The notes below the pieces were generated by a model that saw nothing but the letters and a program-made list of their open reading frames with translations, was not told the DNA's origin and made no database searches. Shown piece by piece: positions 10,149 to 19,460 of a stretch of DNA of 32,846 nt (position 1 is its first letter; every line of letters begins with the position of its first letter). The DNA is from Deltaproteobacteria bacterium (GTDB taxonomy: Bacteria > Desulfobacterota > Syntrophia > Syntrophales > UBA5619). Location of the stretch: the NCBI GenBank assembly GCA_026388375.1, contig JAPLJX010000354.1, forward strand, positions 1-32,846. Direction: 5' to 3'. Both the position numbers and the translations under genes were made by a program.

Positions 10149-11285
10149 TCAGACGACTGATCTCCAAAAGGGGATGAGCTGCCCCCGGATCTCTTTCAGC
10201 TCCTCTTCCCAGCGCGATGGATCAATCTCCTCAGGAATGGCCGGCAGGCCGTCGGGACCGGAAGCGCCGGGGTTGTTGAGAAGGCTTTTAATCTCCCCGA
10301 TCATTGCAGCCAGCGTGGAGTACTCCAGACCCCGGACGCCCCGTCGCCATTGGAGAAGCAGGGGATTCCGCCAATACCACAGGAAGTTTCTCTCGCCCGT
10401 TGCGATCAGCTCGGTGATGGCCGCGTGGATTTCTTCGATCGATTCAAGAATGTTCTTCGGAACACCCTTGAAGGACCGCCCCGGCTCATACTTCACCTCC
10501 ATCGGAGGATCGGAAGGACGGCATGAAGCCAAATGGCTCCAGAGATTTCGCAGAACGGCGGCGCCGTTCCGGTCTCCAAGCGTATCGAAATGGACCAGCG
10601 ACAGGATCACCCTCCCGCGGCCGAACCGTCCCTCCAGAACCCCGGGCTCACCTCGCAAACGCGACGGGTCCAAAAGAATCCCGTAGCGCTGCTCCAGCTC
10701 GGACCAGCCGATGGTCCTTCCGTCCACCACATTGATGTCCGCGCTGAAAGCGTCCGCTTGCGCCTCTTCATACCTCGCCAGTACTTTGATATTCGGATCC
10801 TCGACCTGGAACTGGGAAGGCCACCAGACGAAGAATACGGGGGTATCGATCTCTTGCCACATCGCGTGCTCGGCACAGGAGAAACGGATAGGACCGCTGA
10901 AGCTGGGGACCCTTTCTCTCGGAGGCTTCCTTTTGATCGGCAGGAGACCAAGCCCGTTTTCCGTGGCCATTCCCGCACCACCGCAGATCCCCAGGTAATT
11001 GCCTCCTCCTGCTACAAAACGCCGGATCTCCTCCATCCCCTGATCTCCAAGGGCGTTGATCTTGTTCGACGCCCAACCGCCCGGGACAAAGACCATCCGG
11101 TAACGGGAGAGCGCTCCCCTCTGAACATCCTCCGACCGGAGAAGATCGAAAGGCAGCCCCGCCTCTCTGAGTGCCCGCCAGGCCATCACTCCCCAGAGGA
11201 ACGATTCATCCCAGAACAAGGCGCAGGGTCTTTTGGGAAGGGTTTCCATATTGCAAGAGGTACGATCCGTGGTCACCGATGCCAT
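10149..11285 (-). CDS. BPL_N / class I glutamine amidotransferase-like domain protein
   Basis: CALFWDESFLWGVMAWRALREAGLPFDLLRSEDVQRGALSRYRMVFVPGGWASNKINALGDQGMEEIRRFVAGGGNYLGICGGAG; alternative start METLPKRP at 11249. Confidence 0.75.
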   Translation of the reverse strand: MASVTTDRTSCNMETLPKRPCALFWDESFLWGVMAWRALREAGLPFDLLRSEDVQRGALSRYRMVFVPGGWASNKINALGDQGMEEIRRFVAGGGNYLGICGGAGMATENGLGLLPIKRKPPRERVPSFSGPIRFSCAEHAMWQEIDTPVFFVWWPSQFQVEDPNIKVLARYEEAQADAFSADINVVDGRTIGWSELEQRYGILLDPSRLRGEPGVLEGRFGRGRVILSLVHFDTLGDRNGAAVLRNLWSHLASCRPSDPPMEVKYEPGRSFKGVPKNILESIEEIHAAITELIATGERNFLWYWRNPLLLQWRRGVRGLEYSTLAAMIGEIKSLLNNPGASGPDGLPAIPEEIDPSRWEEELKEIRGQLIPFWRSVV

Positions 11286-11466
11286 ATTTCCTTTGCCTCG
11301 CGCTGATGGGATAAGGAGGAAAAAACACAGGATGTCCTATATCTTTTTTGGCGTCATATTCCAAATAAAAATCGTTGCTCCGCCGGTGGTTGCTCTGGCA
11401 ACAACATATGGGGAACCGTCAGCGATCGGCGGGCGAACCGCGATCACCAAAGCAACATGAAATATC

Positions 11467-11496
11467 TTGACAAGACCCCTTAGATATATTTATACA
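11467..11496 (+). promoter_or_regulatory. Candidate sigma70-like promoter of the GntR-family gene
   Basis: TTGACA (11467-11472), 17-18 bp spacer, TTATAC/TATACA; inside a sharp AT-rich intergenic stretch upstream of the 11561 start. Confidence 0.45.
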
Positions 11497-11560
11497 TAGT
11501 AAACATACATTACCTCAGCCGCGGGCTGATATTCGAAATTTTTGTTCAAGGACGCACACA

Positions 11561-12322
11561 ATGGATCAATTGGACGCTATTTACCTCACAAAACACCGTC
11601 AGATTATTGAAGCCTTAACAACGGAGATGCAAGAGTGCCGCTTGAAGCCTTACGATCGCCTCCCCTCGGAAAAAGAGTTGTGCGAACAGTGGCAGGCCAG
11701 TCGGAGCACGGTGCGCAAGGCCATGGATCAGCTTGCTGACCGTGGAAACATCTTTCGTGTGCCCGGGAAAGGCAGCTTCGTATCGTTCCCGAAGATATCG
11801 CATAACGTGTCTCAGGTTCTGAGCTTTTTGGAAAAAATGAAGGCGCAGGGCCTGGATGTTGTGACAAAGCTCATCCAGAAGCAGATCATCGAACCGAACG
11901 AGGAGATCAGGGCGGCCTTGAAACTTGACAATGGGGCACGTGTTTTGAAGATCCAGCGGTTGCGGATTGTGAAAGGCGAACCCCTGGTCCTGCAAACCGC
12001 TTTCATGCCATCGAATATCTGCGGGGAACTCATGAAAGCAGACCTCGAATTAGAGTCTTTGAACTATTTACTTCGGGAGCAATGTAACATCAAGTTGTCG
12101 CGAAGCGACATCTTGATCGAAGCTCCGATTCTTTCCACAAAGGAAAGGCAACTGCTGGGGAATCCCCGTGTCCCTATTTTTTTGGCCGTCGTCGGTTTGA
12201 CATTCGATCAGAATGACAAACCGATCCGATTCAGTCGCGGCATTTTTCGCGGGGATCGGGTACGATTGAAGATCAGCGACTCGAGCGTCTTTGAGTTGAA
12301 CTATTCAGATCTCCTGGGGTAA
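11561..12322 (+). CDS. GntR-family (HutC/UTRA) transcriptional regulator
   Basis: RLPSEKELCEQWQASRSTVRKAMDQLADRGNIFRVPGKGSFVSF followed by a UTRA-like domain. Confidence 0.92.
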   Translation: MDQLDAIYLTKHRQIIEALTTEMQECRLKPYDRLPSEKELCEQWQASRSTVRKAMDQLADRGNIFRVPGKGSFVSFPKISHNVSQVLSFLEKMKAQGLDVVTKLIQKQIIEPNEEIRAALKLDNGARVLKIQRLRIVKGEPLVLQTAFMPSNICGELMKADLELESLNYLLREQCNIKLSRSDILIEAPILSTKERQLLGNPRVPIFLAVVGLTFDQNDKPIRFSRGIFRGDRVRLKISDSSVFELNYSDLLG

Positions 12323-12370
12323 TCATCTGTAGGCCGAACCTTTACCCGCATAGGAAAACAGGCGGATGGT

Positions 12371-12389
12371 ATCGCAGAATGACTGCGAT
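12371..12389. promoter_or_regulatory. Small inverted repeat between the GntR and lyase genes
   Basis: ATCGCAG-aatga-CTGCGAT, 7-bp perfect arms; candidate operator or RNA hairpin. Confidence 0.3.
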
Positions 12390-12439
12390 TAGGCGATGAA
12401 TATCTCCATGACAGAGAAATGATAAGAAAAGGGTCAGGT

Positions 12440-13351
12440 ATGGCTAAACGTTTTGAAGGCATTTATCCCCCGGTCATCACGAGTTTTACGGAAAGCGGCG
12501 ATATCTACGAAAAAGGGATTCGCCAGGTGATCGGCTATCTGATGAGCGAAGGCGTTCATGGCTTTTTCATCAACGGCTCTTACGGCAGCGCAGTTCTGAT
12601 GACCGTCGAGGAGAGAAAGAAAGTTGCCGAAATCATCCATGGTGAGGTGAACGGCCGTCTTCCCATCATAACCCATGTCGGCGAGGCATCCACGCGGGCG
12701 ACGATCGAACTGGCCAAACACGCCGAGGGCCTTGGTTCGGCAGCGGTGGCGGCCGTTGTGCCTTACTACTATTCCGGAGCGAACGCCTACGATGAGGGCC
12801 AGATTATCCGTCATTACGCCGATATTGCGGCATCGGTCGATGTGCCGACGTTCATCTATAACAACCCCCGGACAAGCTGCTACAACCTGACTCCCGAATT
12901 ATTAGCCGGGCTGGTGAAGGTCGGAGTCCTCGGGATGAAGGATTCCAGCGGCAGCTTCACGCTGCTGGGAGAGTTCAATCAGGCGGCGACCCAGGTGAAT
13001 CCGGATTTTACCTGCATGTCCGGTTCGGTAGGACTGCTGCAGCCGGCATTCAACATCGGCCTCAAAGGGTGTATCGCAGGAACTGCAAACGCCTTTCCCG
13101 AGCTGGTCGTTTCCCTGTACAAGGCACTGGAAGCCCACGACTGGGAGAAGTCCAGGGAACTGCAAACCATCGTCATTGCCCAGCGCAAGATTCAAGCTGC
13201 AAGCGGGTTTCGTCCGGCGGGATGCTACACCTTCCTCAAATTGAAAGGGATCGATTGTGGTACGGTCCGCCGACCCTGGCGTGAACCGAATGAGCAGGAA
13301 ACCCGATACATGAAGCAGGAAGCCATAAAACTCGGCCTGCTCAGAGGATAA
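12440..13351 (+). CDS. Dihydrodipicolinate synthase / N-acetylneuraminate lyase family protein
   Basis: MAKRFEGIYPPVITSFTESGDIYEKG, GSYGSAVLMTVEERKKV, PTFIYNNPRTS, GMKDSSG (Schiff-base Lys). Confidence 0.88.
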   Translation: MAKRFEGIYPPVITSFTESGDIYEKGIRQVIGYLMSEGVHGFFINGSYGSAVLMTVEERKKVAEIIHGEVNGRLPIITHVGEASTRATIELAKHAEGLGSAAVAAVVPYYYSGANAYDEGQIIRHYADIAASVDVPTFIYNNPRTSCYNLTPELLAGLVKVGVLGMKDSSGSFTLLGEFNQAATQVNPDFTCMSGSVGLLQPAFNIGLKGCIAGTANAFPELVVSLYKALEAHDWEKSRELQTIVIAQRKIQAASGFRPAGCYTFLKLKGIDCGTVRRPWREPNEQETRYMKQEAIKLGLLRG

Positions 13352-13473
13352 GAACTGCTGCGTAAAAACAATTCATGACATCGTGTCATCATGGGCTTGT
13401 TTATCCACGGGTCTCCAATAGGCGAACCACCATCCACACCCTATCCTCGACATCATCGAGCACCAACATTTAT

Positions 13474-13523
13474 GCCGGACCTGTCGAAAGCCTTTGGACC
13501 TTCGACAGGTTCCGGCACATTTT
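13474..13523. terminator. Intergenic hairpin terminator between convergent genes
   Basis: GCCGGACCTGTCGAAagcctttggacctTCGACAGGTTCCGGC followed by acatttttt; near-perfect stem. Confidence 0.7.
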
Positions 13524-13546
13524 TTACGGTCACCTCCCTATGCCGC

Positions 13547-15085
13547 TCAGAATGTCGGCACCGGGAAGAGGATCCCACCAAAGATCAGGTAGGACAGAAT
13601 CAGCGTCCAGATGATGTTGACCCCCTGAGCTGTCAGAAACACCAAGGCCGGTTTTCCGCCGCCCATCTGGATGAGTTCCTTGAACTTGGTCTCAAGACCG
13701 ATGCAGAGGAAGGCGAGCGTGAACCACCAGCCCCGAAGCCCCGCGGTGACGCCCGCTACGGATTTTGCCTGAGCTTCCGTAATGAAGAAGGAGAAGACGA
13801 TGGAAGCGACGATGAACCCGAGGACGAACTTGGGGAAACGCGTCCAGATCTCCATGAGGCTCGGTTTCTCCCCCCCGGCTGACTGCCCCTTGAAGGCGAA
13901 CCAGATGGCAAGGAGGAAAGCCGCCACTCCGATCAGGACATTCTGCGCCATCTTGACAACGACGGCAACCGCCATTGCCTCCGGCCCGGCGATCGCACCC
14001 GCGGCCACGACGGCCCCGGTCGTATCGATGGTGCCGCCGATCCAGGCCCCGGTAACGCCCGGCAGCATGCCGACAGCCTTGGCAATGATGGGTTCGAGGA
14101 TCAGCATGGGAATGGCGCAAAGCAGAACGAGGGAGATGGTGTGGCTCACCTTTTTGGAGTCGCCCTTGACGGCGCCGCCGGCGGCGATGGCGGCGGAGAC
14201 GCCGCAGATGGACACGGCCGAGCCGAGAATGGCGGCAAATTCATCGTCGAGTCCCACTTTGCGGGCGAACCAGATAGTGAAGTAGAAGATGCCCCCAATG
14301 ACCAGAATGGACTGGACCATTCCATAGGCGCCCACCTTGGCGATGGTGCCGAAGAGAACCTCGGCGCCCAGGAGGACGAGACCGATCTTGATGAAGTACT
14401 CCGTCTTGAGGGCAGTCTTCAACCAATCGGGCACGCCCACTGTGTTGCTGATCAGAAGGCCAAAGATCAGTGACCAGAAGACGACCTCCAGACCGTAGTA
14501 TTTAACGATATCGTTTTCGGAAACGAAATAGGCAAGGGCCGAGAGGATGAAAATGATGGGAAACCCGGCCATGAACTTGCCTACCGGCATGCCCATGAAG
14601 GCCATGCCGATGACGCAGAGGATCGCAAACCCGATAAACAGGTAGAGCGCCTTCATGAGGTTGTCACCGGAGAAGACTTTTGCCACGGTCGCCCCGGCGT
14701 CGCCCTTGATATCCGAGGCCACCTTTGCGGACTTCTTTTGAAAATCCTTGTCTTTGACCTCCTTGGCGGCCGCTTCCATCTTGCCGGCGGCTGCACCAAT
14801 GGCCTTTCGGTCCTTGGCGTCGAGCGCTGCCTTGAGCGCCGTCGCCTGGTCTTTCAGGGCGGTTTCACCTTTTGCTTCCGCGTCCTTGGCTACGGAATCC
14901 ACTTTTTTTGCATACCCTGCAATCTTGTCCTGGAAGGACCCATCCCCGACCCATTTCCATCCGGGCAGCGACATGGTCATCCCCGCCAGGAAGAAGATGA
15001 GGATGAAAAACCCGATCCAGACGGACATCCAATCATCGCTTTTCCACAGAACAGACCAGTTGATACCCTTGCTATTTTCTCCCAT
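13547..15085 (-). CDS. YeiH-type (UPF0324) putative sulfate exporter with extended N-terminal region
   Basis: MGENSKGINWSVLWKSDDWMSVWIGFFILIFFLAGMTM..., FGLLISNTVGVPDWLKTALKTEYFIKIGLVLLGAEVLFG, GVSAAIAAGGAVKGDSKKVSH. Confidence 0.82.
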   Translation of the reverse strand: MGENSKGINWSVLWKSDDWMSVWIGFFILIFFLAGMTMSLPGWKWVGDGSFQDKIAGYAKKVDSVAKDAEAKGETALKDQATALKAALDAKDRKAIGAAAGKMEAAAKEVKDKDFQKKSAKVASDIKGDAGATVAKVFSGDNLMKALYLFIGFAILCVIGMAFMGMPVGKFMAGFPIIFILSALAYFVSENDIVKYYGLEVVFWSLIFGLLISNTVGVPDWLKTALKTEYFIKIGLVLLGAEVLFGTIAKVGAYGMVQSILVIGGIFYFTIWFARKVGLDDEFAAILGSAVSICGVSAAIAAGGAVKGDSKKVSHTISLVLLCAIPMLILEPIIAKAVGMLPGVTGAWIGGTIDTTGAVVAAGAIAGPEAMAVAVVVKMAQNVLIGVAAFLLAIWFAFKGQSAGGEKPSLMEIWTRFPKFVLGFIVASIVFSFFITEAQAKSVAGVTAGLRGWWFTLAFLCIGLETKFKELIQMGGGKPALVFLTAQGVNIIWTLILSYLIFGGILFPVPTF

Positions 15086-15615
15086 GCATTTATACCTCCC
15101 TTTCAAAAAAATTTTCAGCTCGTCGTGATCATGGCAAACTGAAGACACCCAATGAACCTTCAGGTAGGAGGGTGTTCTTTCCGGACACCTTCATACCCTC
15201 ACCGAAAACGCCAAAAGAGCAGCCGACCTGCTGCGGAATATCATCATTGGATAGGGATATGGTTATGGTTAACAGGGAAGGGATGATCTTTCTGTGGGCA
15301 AGGCACATGTCATCACCAATTGAATGTTAAATCTAATAAAAATAAGGTGATTCGAGTTATATAAAATTGCGTTACGGATGCAAGCTTCTCAAACTCTCTT
15401 CAGTTGAAATCGATTATTACCCTCCTCTCTCAGGATTAATGAAAACGTGGACACGTGTATAGCAGAAGAATGGTTTTGTTGCAATAAAAATTAATAAATA
15501 TTGATAGCATTGTTAGGAGGCTTCTGCCCGGGATGTGATGTTTAACCTTCCCAAAAACCGTTAGAGATTTTGACAAACCTGAGCTAAGATACGCCTGCCA
15601 TAGGAGAAAAATGCC

Positions 15616-16476
15616 GTGATTACTCCTGCAGAGGAAGCCTATACCCGGGCACAGGCCTATGTTCCCGAGCACATTGTGAGCCTTATGACCCTGATTTCGC
15701 ACGGGGATCCTTTTCTTATCGAGGACTACCTGGGGCTTGTAAAGGACAACTGGCTCATCTTTGTGGGATATCCGCTCGCAAGCAATTTTCTCAGGGAAAG
15801 ATGTGGGGGGATTGTGCAACGGGCGGTGGAAACATTCCGGCCTGAATACCTTTGGTTTATCGGACCCGAAATCCCTCCTTCCCTTTTGGATGCCTGTAAA
15901 GAGAGGCAAACGGATCAATACTACAACATTGACATCGAGCAGACAAAGCTGAAGCCTTCTCTCCAAAAGGCGGCCGATAAAGCCGCTGAGGAATTAATCG
16001 TGGAAAGGGGTCACTCTATTTCCAAGGAGCATGAGGCGCTTATCTCAGAACTCCTGAAGAGGGAGAAGTTGCCGGCGCGTGTGAGAGAACTTTACCGTGC
16101 CATGCCCGATTACGTCGGTCACTCATCAAGCGCCTGGATACTAAATGCGCTTGATAAAACGGGAAAACTTTGCGCCTTCACGGTTGTCGAGTTGGGGGCA
16201 AAGAATTTTTCCACCTACGTCCTTGGTTCGCATTCAAAAAAGCATTATGTGCCTCATGCCTCTGACCTTCTTTTCCTCGAAATGATCAAGCTGACACGCG
16301 AACACGGAAAAAACACCATCAATTTAGGACTGGGAGTAAATGAGGGCATCCGGAGATTCAAGGAAAAGTGGGGCGGCAAACCATTTCTCAGGTACGAATT
16401 CTGTGAGTGCCGATACGCGGCGGCAAGGAAAGTCTCGCTGATTGATGCACTCATGAGAAAATATAACCATCCATAA
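15616..16476 (+). CDS. GNAT/FemAB-like putative acyltransferase, paralog 1
   Basis: GTG start; MITPAEEAYTRAQAYVPEHIVSLMTLIS... KLCAFTVVELGAKNFSTYVLGSHSKKHYVPHASDLLFLEMIKL...INLGLGVNEGIRRFKEKWGGKPFLRYEFCEC. Clear paralog of 17315..18154. Confidence 0.6.
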   Translation: MITPAEEAYTRAQAYVPEHIVSLMTLISHGDPFLIEDYLGLVKDNWLIFVGYPLASNFLRERCGGIVQRAVETFRPEYLWFIGPEIPPSLLDACKERQTDQYYNIDIEQTKLKPSLQKAADKAAEELIVERGHSISKEHEALISELLKREKLPARVRELYRAMPDYVGHSSSAWILNALDKTGKLCAFTVVELGAKNFSTYVLGSHSKKHYVPHASDLLFLEMIKLTREHGKNTINLGLGVNEGIRRFKEKWGGKPFLRYEFCECRYAAARKVSLIDALMRKYNHP

Positions 16477-16493
16477 ACCTTCGTGAGATATCA

Positions 16494-17318
16494 ATGAACT
16501 TATTCCCCTGGAAGGAAAAACGTTTGAGGACGGTTTGGAGGGTGGAAAAAAACGGCACGGGATCTTTCCTCGTGGGAACGGCCCATTTTTCGCCTTACAG
16601 CTTCCGGAAAGCCCTGACCGGGCTGGTCCAAGGATCCGAAACCGTTCTCTTCGAAGGCCCTCTCGATCAGGAGAGCATGGCCGGGGTTGCCCTATACGGC
16701 TCCCGCGGAGAGGATACTCCCTCCGTTTACGATTCTCTTGACCCCGCCGTCATCCGGGAGATCAACCGGCAGTTGGCCAACCGATCGGGACCGATTACCA
16801 CGGCAGGTTCCTTTCTGGATCTCATCAATGTGAAGACTTCCGGTTTTCTTGAAGAACACGCACGGGGTGTCCGCCCCTGGATGGCTTTTTTCACGACATG
16901 GTCCGCCTTTTTGAACTGGAAACATTCAATGGACGTGGAAGCCTTCCATATCGCCCGGAAGCTTGGGAAAGAAGTCGGATACCTGGAAACCATTGAAGAC
17001 CAACTAGCAGCCCTGGACGGGATCCCTTTTGATAGAATTGTGAATTATTTCCATCGGTTTCAGCATTGGAACGTCCACAAGGAATTGTTCGCCAAGGTTT
17101 TCATCGAAGGGAATCCGCAGAACTACCTGTCCATAACAGGAGAATTCCCGACCCGTTGCGAATCCATCATCGGGAAGCGTGATCCCATATTCTTCAGGGG
17201 AATAAAGGCCTCCTTCGAGAAAAGGCAAACGACCGCCTTCGTTGGGGTCGGCCATATCCCCGGAATCCGGAAAATGTTTCTCGACGAAGAATACCGGGTC
17301 ACTCAGGAATGGCCATGA
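16494..17318 (+). CDS. TraB/PrgY/TIKI-like (GumN-related) domain protein
   Basis: TVWRVEKNGTGSFLVGTAHFSPYSF, YLETIEDQLAALDGIPFDRIVNYFHRF, TAFVGVGHIPGIRKMF; GxxH-type motif pair at N and C ends. Confidence 0.65.
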   Translation: MNLFPWKEKRLRTVWRVEKNGTGSFLVGTAHFSPYSFRKALTGLVQGSETVLFEGPLDQESMAGVALYGSRGEDTPSVYDSLDPAVIREINRQLANRSGPITTAGSFLDLINVKTSGFLEEHARGVRPWMAFFTTWSAFLNWKHSMDVEAFHIARKLGKEVGYLETIEDQLAALDGIPFDRIVNYFHRFQHWNVHKELFAKVFIEGNPQNYLSITGEFPTRCESIIGKRDPIFFRGIKASFEKRQTTAFVGVGHIPGIRKMFLDEEYRVTQEWP

Positions 17319-18154
17319 TCACCGCCGCACAGGAAGAGTATATCGAACGTCAGGCATACCTACCGGAACACGTTCCCGAGTATGTGACTGCCATTTCCCA
17401 GACGGAGGCGTTTCTCTTCGGAGACTTTCTTGCCTATGCTAAAAAAGGCCATTTAATTCTCGTCGGATATCCTTTAGAGGAGCCCTTTGAGGAGAAACGA
17501 ATGGAAAGGGCGCTTGAAGATGCGGTAAAACGCTTCAACCCGGGAAGTGTCTCCCTGATGGCCCCTTCCATGCCCGCCTCCTTTGAAAACGGAGACCATC
17601 CTCCCACCGACCATTACTATCGCCTGGACCTTTCATCCGTTAATATTTCTCAAAAATTGAGAAATATGGTAAAGCGGGCGGGCAGAGAACTCTCAGTGGG
17701 GGAAAACACCCATTTTGATGAGGGCCATAAGGAGATGATTGAAGCATTCCTGAAGACCCATGCCGTGGATGAAGCAACCCGGTTCATCTTTCAGAGAATC
17801 GATCAATATCTCTCCTCATCAAAGACTGCAACGATCTTCGATGCGAGAACCAGCGGGGGTAAGCTTGTTGCCTTCACCATTGTTGAGTTTAAACCAAGGG
17901 ACTATGCCCTGTATATGTTTAATTTCAGCTCGGACGCCCGATACGTTCCCGGGGCATCGGATATTCTTCTTTCCCGGGTGATACAACAGGCCAAAACAGA
18001 GGAGCAAAGATATATCAACCTGGGTCTGGGGATCAACCCCGGTGTCTCGTTCTTTAAAGAGAAGTGGGGGGGCGTCGCATTTCTCCCCCATGCCTTCTGC
18101 CTATACCATCCATCACGAAAGGGGCTTCTGGAGATGATTCTCCAGTGGTTGTGA
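17315..18154 (+). CDS. GNAT/FemAB-like putative acyltransferase, paralog 2
   Basis: ATGA overlap with upstream stop; MITAAQEEYIERQAYLPEHVPEYVTAIS... KLVAFTIVEFKPRDYALYMFNFSSDARYVPGASDILLSRVIQ...INLGLGINPGVSFFKEKWGGVAFLPHAFCLY. Confidence 0.6.
   Translation: MITAAQEEYIERQAYLPEHVPEYVTAISQTEAFLFGDFLAYAKKGHLILVGYPLEEPFEEKRMERALEDAVKRFNPGSVSLMAPSMPASFENGDHPPTDHYYRLDLSSVNISQKLRNMVKRAGRELSVGENTHFDEGHKEMIEAFLKTHAVDEATRFIFQRIDQYLSSSKTATIFDARTSGGKLVAFTIVEFKPRDYALYMFNFSSDARYVPGASDILLSRVIQQAKTEEQRYINLGLGINPGVSFFKEKWGGVAFLPHAFCLYHPSRKGLLEMILQWL
17643..17667. repeat. Perfect intragenic palindrome (11-bp arms, 3-nt loop)
   Basis: ATATTTCTCAA-AAA-TTGAGAAATAT inside acyltransferase paralog 2. Confidence 0.8.
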
Positions 18155-18158
18155 GGCG

Positions 18159-19262
18159 ATGATTGAAAAGATTTTTGGTAAGTTTCAGCGAAGAAAAAAA
18201 AGGCGACCCTTTTCAACGTGGCAGATCGAATTGACCACACGCTGTCCTCTCCTGTGCAAGATGTGCATCCGCTCAGAAAGTACGGAATGGCAATACCAGG
18301 ATATGCCTCTTGAGGATTTCAAAAACATCCTTCCCTACCTGAAGGATGTTGAAACCGTTGTTCTCGAAGGGTGGGGGGAATCCCTGCTTCATAAGGATCT
18401 TACTGAATGCATCAGGCTGGTTAAGAACGAGGGGACACAGGTTGGGTTCGTCACCAGCGGGATGGGATTAACAGAGAATCGCGTGTCTGAACTCATCGAA
18501 GCGGGTATTGATTTTGTGGGTTTCTCGATCGCGGGAACAACTACGGAAACACACGATGCCATCCGGGTCAACTCCCACCTCCCAGAGGTTCTTGACGCCA
18601 TTCGTCTATTTCAGGAAGAGAAAAAACGCCGGGGGCTTCTTAGACCGAAAATGCACCTCATCTTTCTCATGGTCAAAGACAATATCCATGAGGTTCCCTC
18701 GGTTCCCTCTTTTACGAAGGAAGCAGGACTTGAAGAGGTTATTCTCACCAACATCTGTCATACGATTAATCTCTGGCAGGAAACACAGAGGGTATTTATA
18801 TGGGAAAACGCGGTGAACCAATATGACGAGATTCTTAAACAGGTGGAAATCAATGCACGAAAGTTGCATATTCGCCTCAAGAAACCATCCCTGTCCGTCA
18901 TCGATGTGCCTGTGTGTGCAGAGAACCCGTTCGGCAGCCTTTACATCTCCGCAGAGGGCGAGGTTTCGCCCTGCGTCTATCTCTACCCTCCTCTGCCATC
19001 ACCGTTTAAACGAATCTTCTGTGAGAAGGAATACCTGACTGAGAAGGTAACTTTCGGCAACGTCTTTAGCGATTCTTTCTCCGCGATATGGAGTTGCAGC
19101 AATTATGAAGCGTTTAGAAACCGTTTTCATGAGAGAAAAAAAGCATATCGGGATCTATACTTTTCGCTCTGGGATAGTCCGCGGTTGAAAAACGCTCAGG
19201 AGAACGTCCTTCCGGAGCCCCCGGAGCCGTGTAAAACCTGCCATAAAATCCTTGGAATCTGA
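18159..19262 (+). CDS. Radical SAM / SPASM-domain protein
   Basis: WQIELTTRCPLLCKMCIRS (CX3CX2C), VVLEGWGESLLHKDL, C-terminal SPASM-like GSLYISAEGEVSPCVY...FGNVFSDSFSAIWSCSNYEAFRNRF...CKTC. Confidence 0.88.
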   Translation: MIEKIFGKFQRRKKRRPFSTWQIELTTRCPLLCKMCIRSESTEWQYQDMPLEDFKNILPYLKDVETVVLEGWGESLLHKDLTECIRLVKNEGTQVGFVTSGMGLTENRVSELIEAGIDFVGFSIAGTTTETHDAIRVNSHLPEVLDAIRLFQEEKKRRGLLRPKMHLIFLMVKDNIHEVPSVPSFTKEAGLEEVILTNICHTINLWQETQRVFIWENAVNQYDEILKQVEINARKLHIRLKKPSLSVIDVPVCAENPFGSLYISAEGEVSPCVYLYPPLPSPFKRIFCEKEYLTEKVTFGNVFSDSFSAIWSCSNYEAFRNRFHERKKAYRDLYFSLWDSPRLKNAQENVLPEPPEPCKTCHKILGI

Positions 19263-19460
19263 CACGAGGGGGAAAAAATACATACCGTACCCTGGACAGA
19301 ACGATCTTACGCGGCTATAAAAATTTTTTATTTTCTATTGCAATAAGATTATTCCTCTGCTATACGCGTCTACACGTTTTGTAATATTAAGAGATAAGGC
19401 TGGTAAGCGGCCTTTAAACAAGCATATATGAGCGAATCATAAGAGAGAGGAGGAAAAGTA

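Noticed and set aside
9607-10686. 359-aa plus-strand ORF
   Set aside because: Out-of-frame with the DUF1232 gene, then antisense to the BPL_N gene; Arg/Pro/Ser-rich with no homology pattern.
10533-11306. 257-aa plus-strand ORF
   Set aside because: Antisense to the BPL_N-like gene, no domain features.
13391-14473. Plus-strand ORFs opposite the exporter
   Set aside because: Antisense shadows of the YeiH-type gene.
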